Both the position numbers and the translations under genes were made by a program. A stretch of DNA of 64,000 nucleotides from Inhella inkyongensis. Its GTDB lineage: Bacteria > Pseudomonadota > Gammaproteobacteria > Burkholderiales > Burkholderiaceae_C. The notes below the pieces were generated by a model that was given only the letters and a program-made list of their open reading frames with translations, did not search any database and had not been told where the DNA came from. The stretch's first letter is position 1; every line of letters starts with the position of its first letter. This document shows positions 63,179-64,000 of the stretch, one piece after another. Location of the stretch: positions 1,922,001-1,986,000 of the forward strand of contig NZ_CP040709.1 of NCBI RefSeq assembly GCF_005952805.1. Reading direction: 5' to 3'.

Positions 63179-63999
63179 GAAGGGGCGTATTGCTCAATCT
63201 GCTGCAGGCTGAAGGACTGCATGTCCTGGCCGGCGCGCCAGGCTTGATGCCAGGCCAAGGTAGCGGCCAGGGCCTGATTCAGCGGCCAGCGCGGTCGCCA
63301 GCCCAGGCGGTGCCGGGCCCGGGCAATGTCCAACTCGAGCCGCCCGGCCTCGTGCGGGTGCTCGCCGCTCTGCACGCTGGCTTGGGCACCCAGGCCGCGC
63401 ACCAGCTCGATCACGGGTTGAGCGTCGGCGACCTCGGGGCCGAAATTCCAGGCGGCGTCCAGACCGGCTTCGCCCTCCAGCAGGCCGGCGGCCAGGCGCA
63501 GATAGCCGCTCAGGGGTTCCAGCACATGCTGCCAGGGGCGCACGCTGGCCGGATGGCGCAGGGGCACGGGCCGGCCGGCGTCCAGGGCCTTGAGGATGTC
63601 GGGCACCAGGCGCTCGGCCGCCCAGTCGCCGCCGCCGATCACATTGCCGGCCCGGGCGCTGGCCAGGCGCAGGCCTTGGTCCGTGAAGAAACTCTTGCGA
63701 AAGCTCTCCACCACCAGCTCGCAGGCGGCCTTGCTGGCGCTGTACGGGTCGTGCCCGCCCAAGGCATCGCTTTCGCGATAAGGGTGGTCCCACTCCTGGT
63801 TGGCGTAGACCTTGTCGGTGGTGATGACAACGGCTGCCCGGCAGGCCGTGCCGCGCAGGGCGTCCAGCATATGCACGGTGCCTTGCACATTGCTGGCCCA
63901 GGTGCCCGCGGGGTCACGGTAGCTTTCGCGCACCAGGGGTTGGGCGGCCAGATGCAGCACCAATTCGGGGCTCACGCGGGCCACGCAGGCCTTGATGGC
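63175..63999 (-). CDS. rfbG: CDP-glucose 4,6-dehydratase, partial (5' end outside window)
   Basis: At least 274 codons, open to the window edge. It matches the CDP-glucose 4,6-dehydratase family: [60 protein letters not shown] (YxxxK), [20 protein letters not shown] with PDILKAL and [17 protein letters not shown]. It converts CDP-glucose to CDP-4-keto-6-deoxyglucose, the substrate of the next enzyme in the operon. The N-terminal NAD-binding motif lies beyond position 64000. The apparent Met at 63984 is internal. Confidence 0.92.
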   Translation of the reverse strand, partial: AIKACVARVSPELVLHLAAQPLVRESYRDPAGTWASNVQGTVHMLDALRGTACRAAVVITTDKVYANQEWDHPYRESDALGGHDPYSASKAACELVVESFRKSFFTDQGLRLASARAGNVIGGGDWAAERLVPDILKALDAGRPVPLRHPASVRPWQHVLEPLSGYLRLAAGLLEGEAGLDAAWNFGPEVADAQPVIELVRGLGAQASVQSGEHPHEAGRLELDIARARHRLGWRPRWPLNQALAATLAWHQAWRAGQDMQSFSLQQIEQYAPS

Positions 64000-64000
64000 G

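Overview
The window is high-GC DNA (strong G/C bias at third codon positions, long antisense shadow ORFs) and fits a betaproteobacterium of the order Burkholderiales, probably the Rubrivivax/Leptothrix/Roseateles group. The pointers are a PEP-CTERM-type protein, a GT41 SPINDLY-type glycosyltransferase, HlyB/HlyD-like transporters and a dispersed hairpin repeat at about 10.13-10.69 kb of a kind I recall from that group. Taxonomy is inferred from gene content only.

Layout. 0-2.1 kb: a small putative membrane ORF behind a Fur-box promoter, a D-2-hydroxyacid dehydrogenase and a gamma-glutamylcyclotransferase-like protein. 2.2-13.7 kb: a GT41 glycosyltransferase, a LapB-type ABC exporter with its HlyD adaptor, an 11-bp tandem repeat, a HlyB-type ABC exporter, a repeat-rich spacer, a second HlyD adaptor, a GT4 glycosyltransferase and a small HTH-like ORF. 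13.8-45.5 kb: a large RTX locus. 45.6-49.4 kb: a TolC-like outer-membrane protein and a two-domain glycosyltransferase. 49.5-54.3 kb (minus strand): a GDP-mannose-derived deoxysugar operon. 54.5-55.9 kb: a PEP-CTERM protein and a tail-collar protein. 55.9-57.7 kb (minus): an RlmN-like methyltransferase and a glycine-rich membrane protein. 57.8-64 kb (minus): a CDP-deoxysugar operon (rfbG/rfbH-like, epimerase, FkbM, split transketolase), cut by the window end.

The centrepiece is the RTX locus. It looks like a polymorphic toxin array delivered by type I secretion. Six lipoprotein-like genes alternate with toxin cassettes, in the order lipoprotein then toxin. Lipoprotein family A precedes a GYSLGG lipase-type toxin four times out of four. 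Lipoprotein family B precedes a different toxin N-terminus two times out of two. An AT-rich 140-aa orphan gene precedes a third, glycine-zipper toxin. Six of the seven toxins are truncated, and each ends in Ala-Ala-stop inside the start of the next lipoprotein gene. Only the last toxin continues into the giant module (about 3460 residues) that carries RTX repeats, a serralysin-like HExxHxxGxxH metallopeptidase, exact 81-residue repeats and the probable C-terminal secretion signal. Long near-identical DNA blocks are shared between cassettes, as expected for recombinational exchange of the toxin end. The terminal toxin is split by a T6G9 tract; the same site has T6G8 and stays in frame in cassette 1. 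This suggests phase variation, slippage, recent inactivation or a base-calling error.

Proposed working of the locus (inference): the HlyB/HlyD pair, with or without the LapB-type pair, and the TolC-like protein export the giant RTX protein. The lipoproteins act as cognate immunity proteins, or as FrpD-like surface partners. The truncated cassettes persist as orphan immunity genes and a sequence reservoir. The three glycosyltransferases interleaved with the secretion genes may modify the exported protein or a surface glycan.
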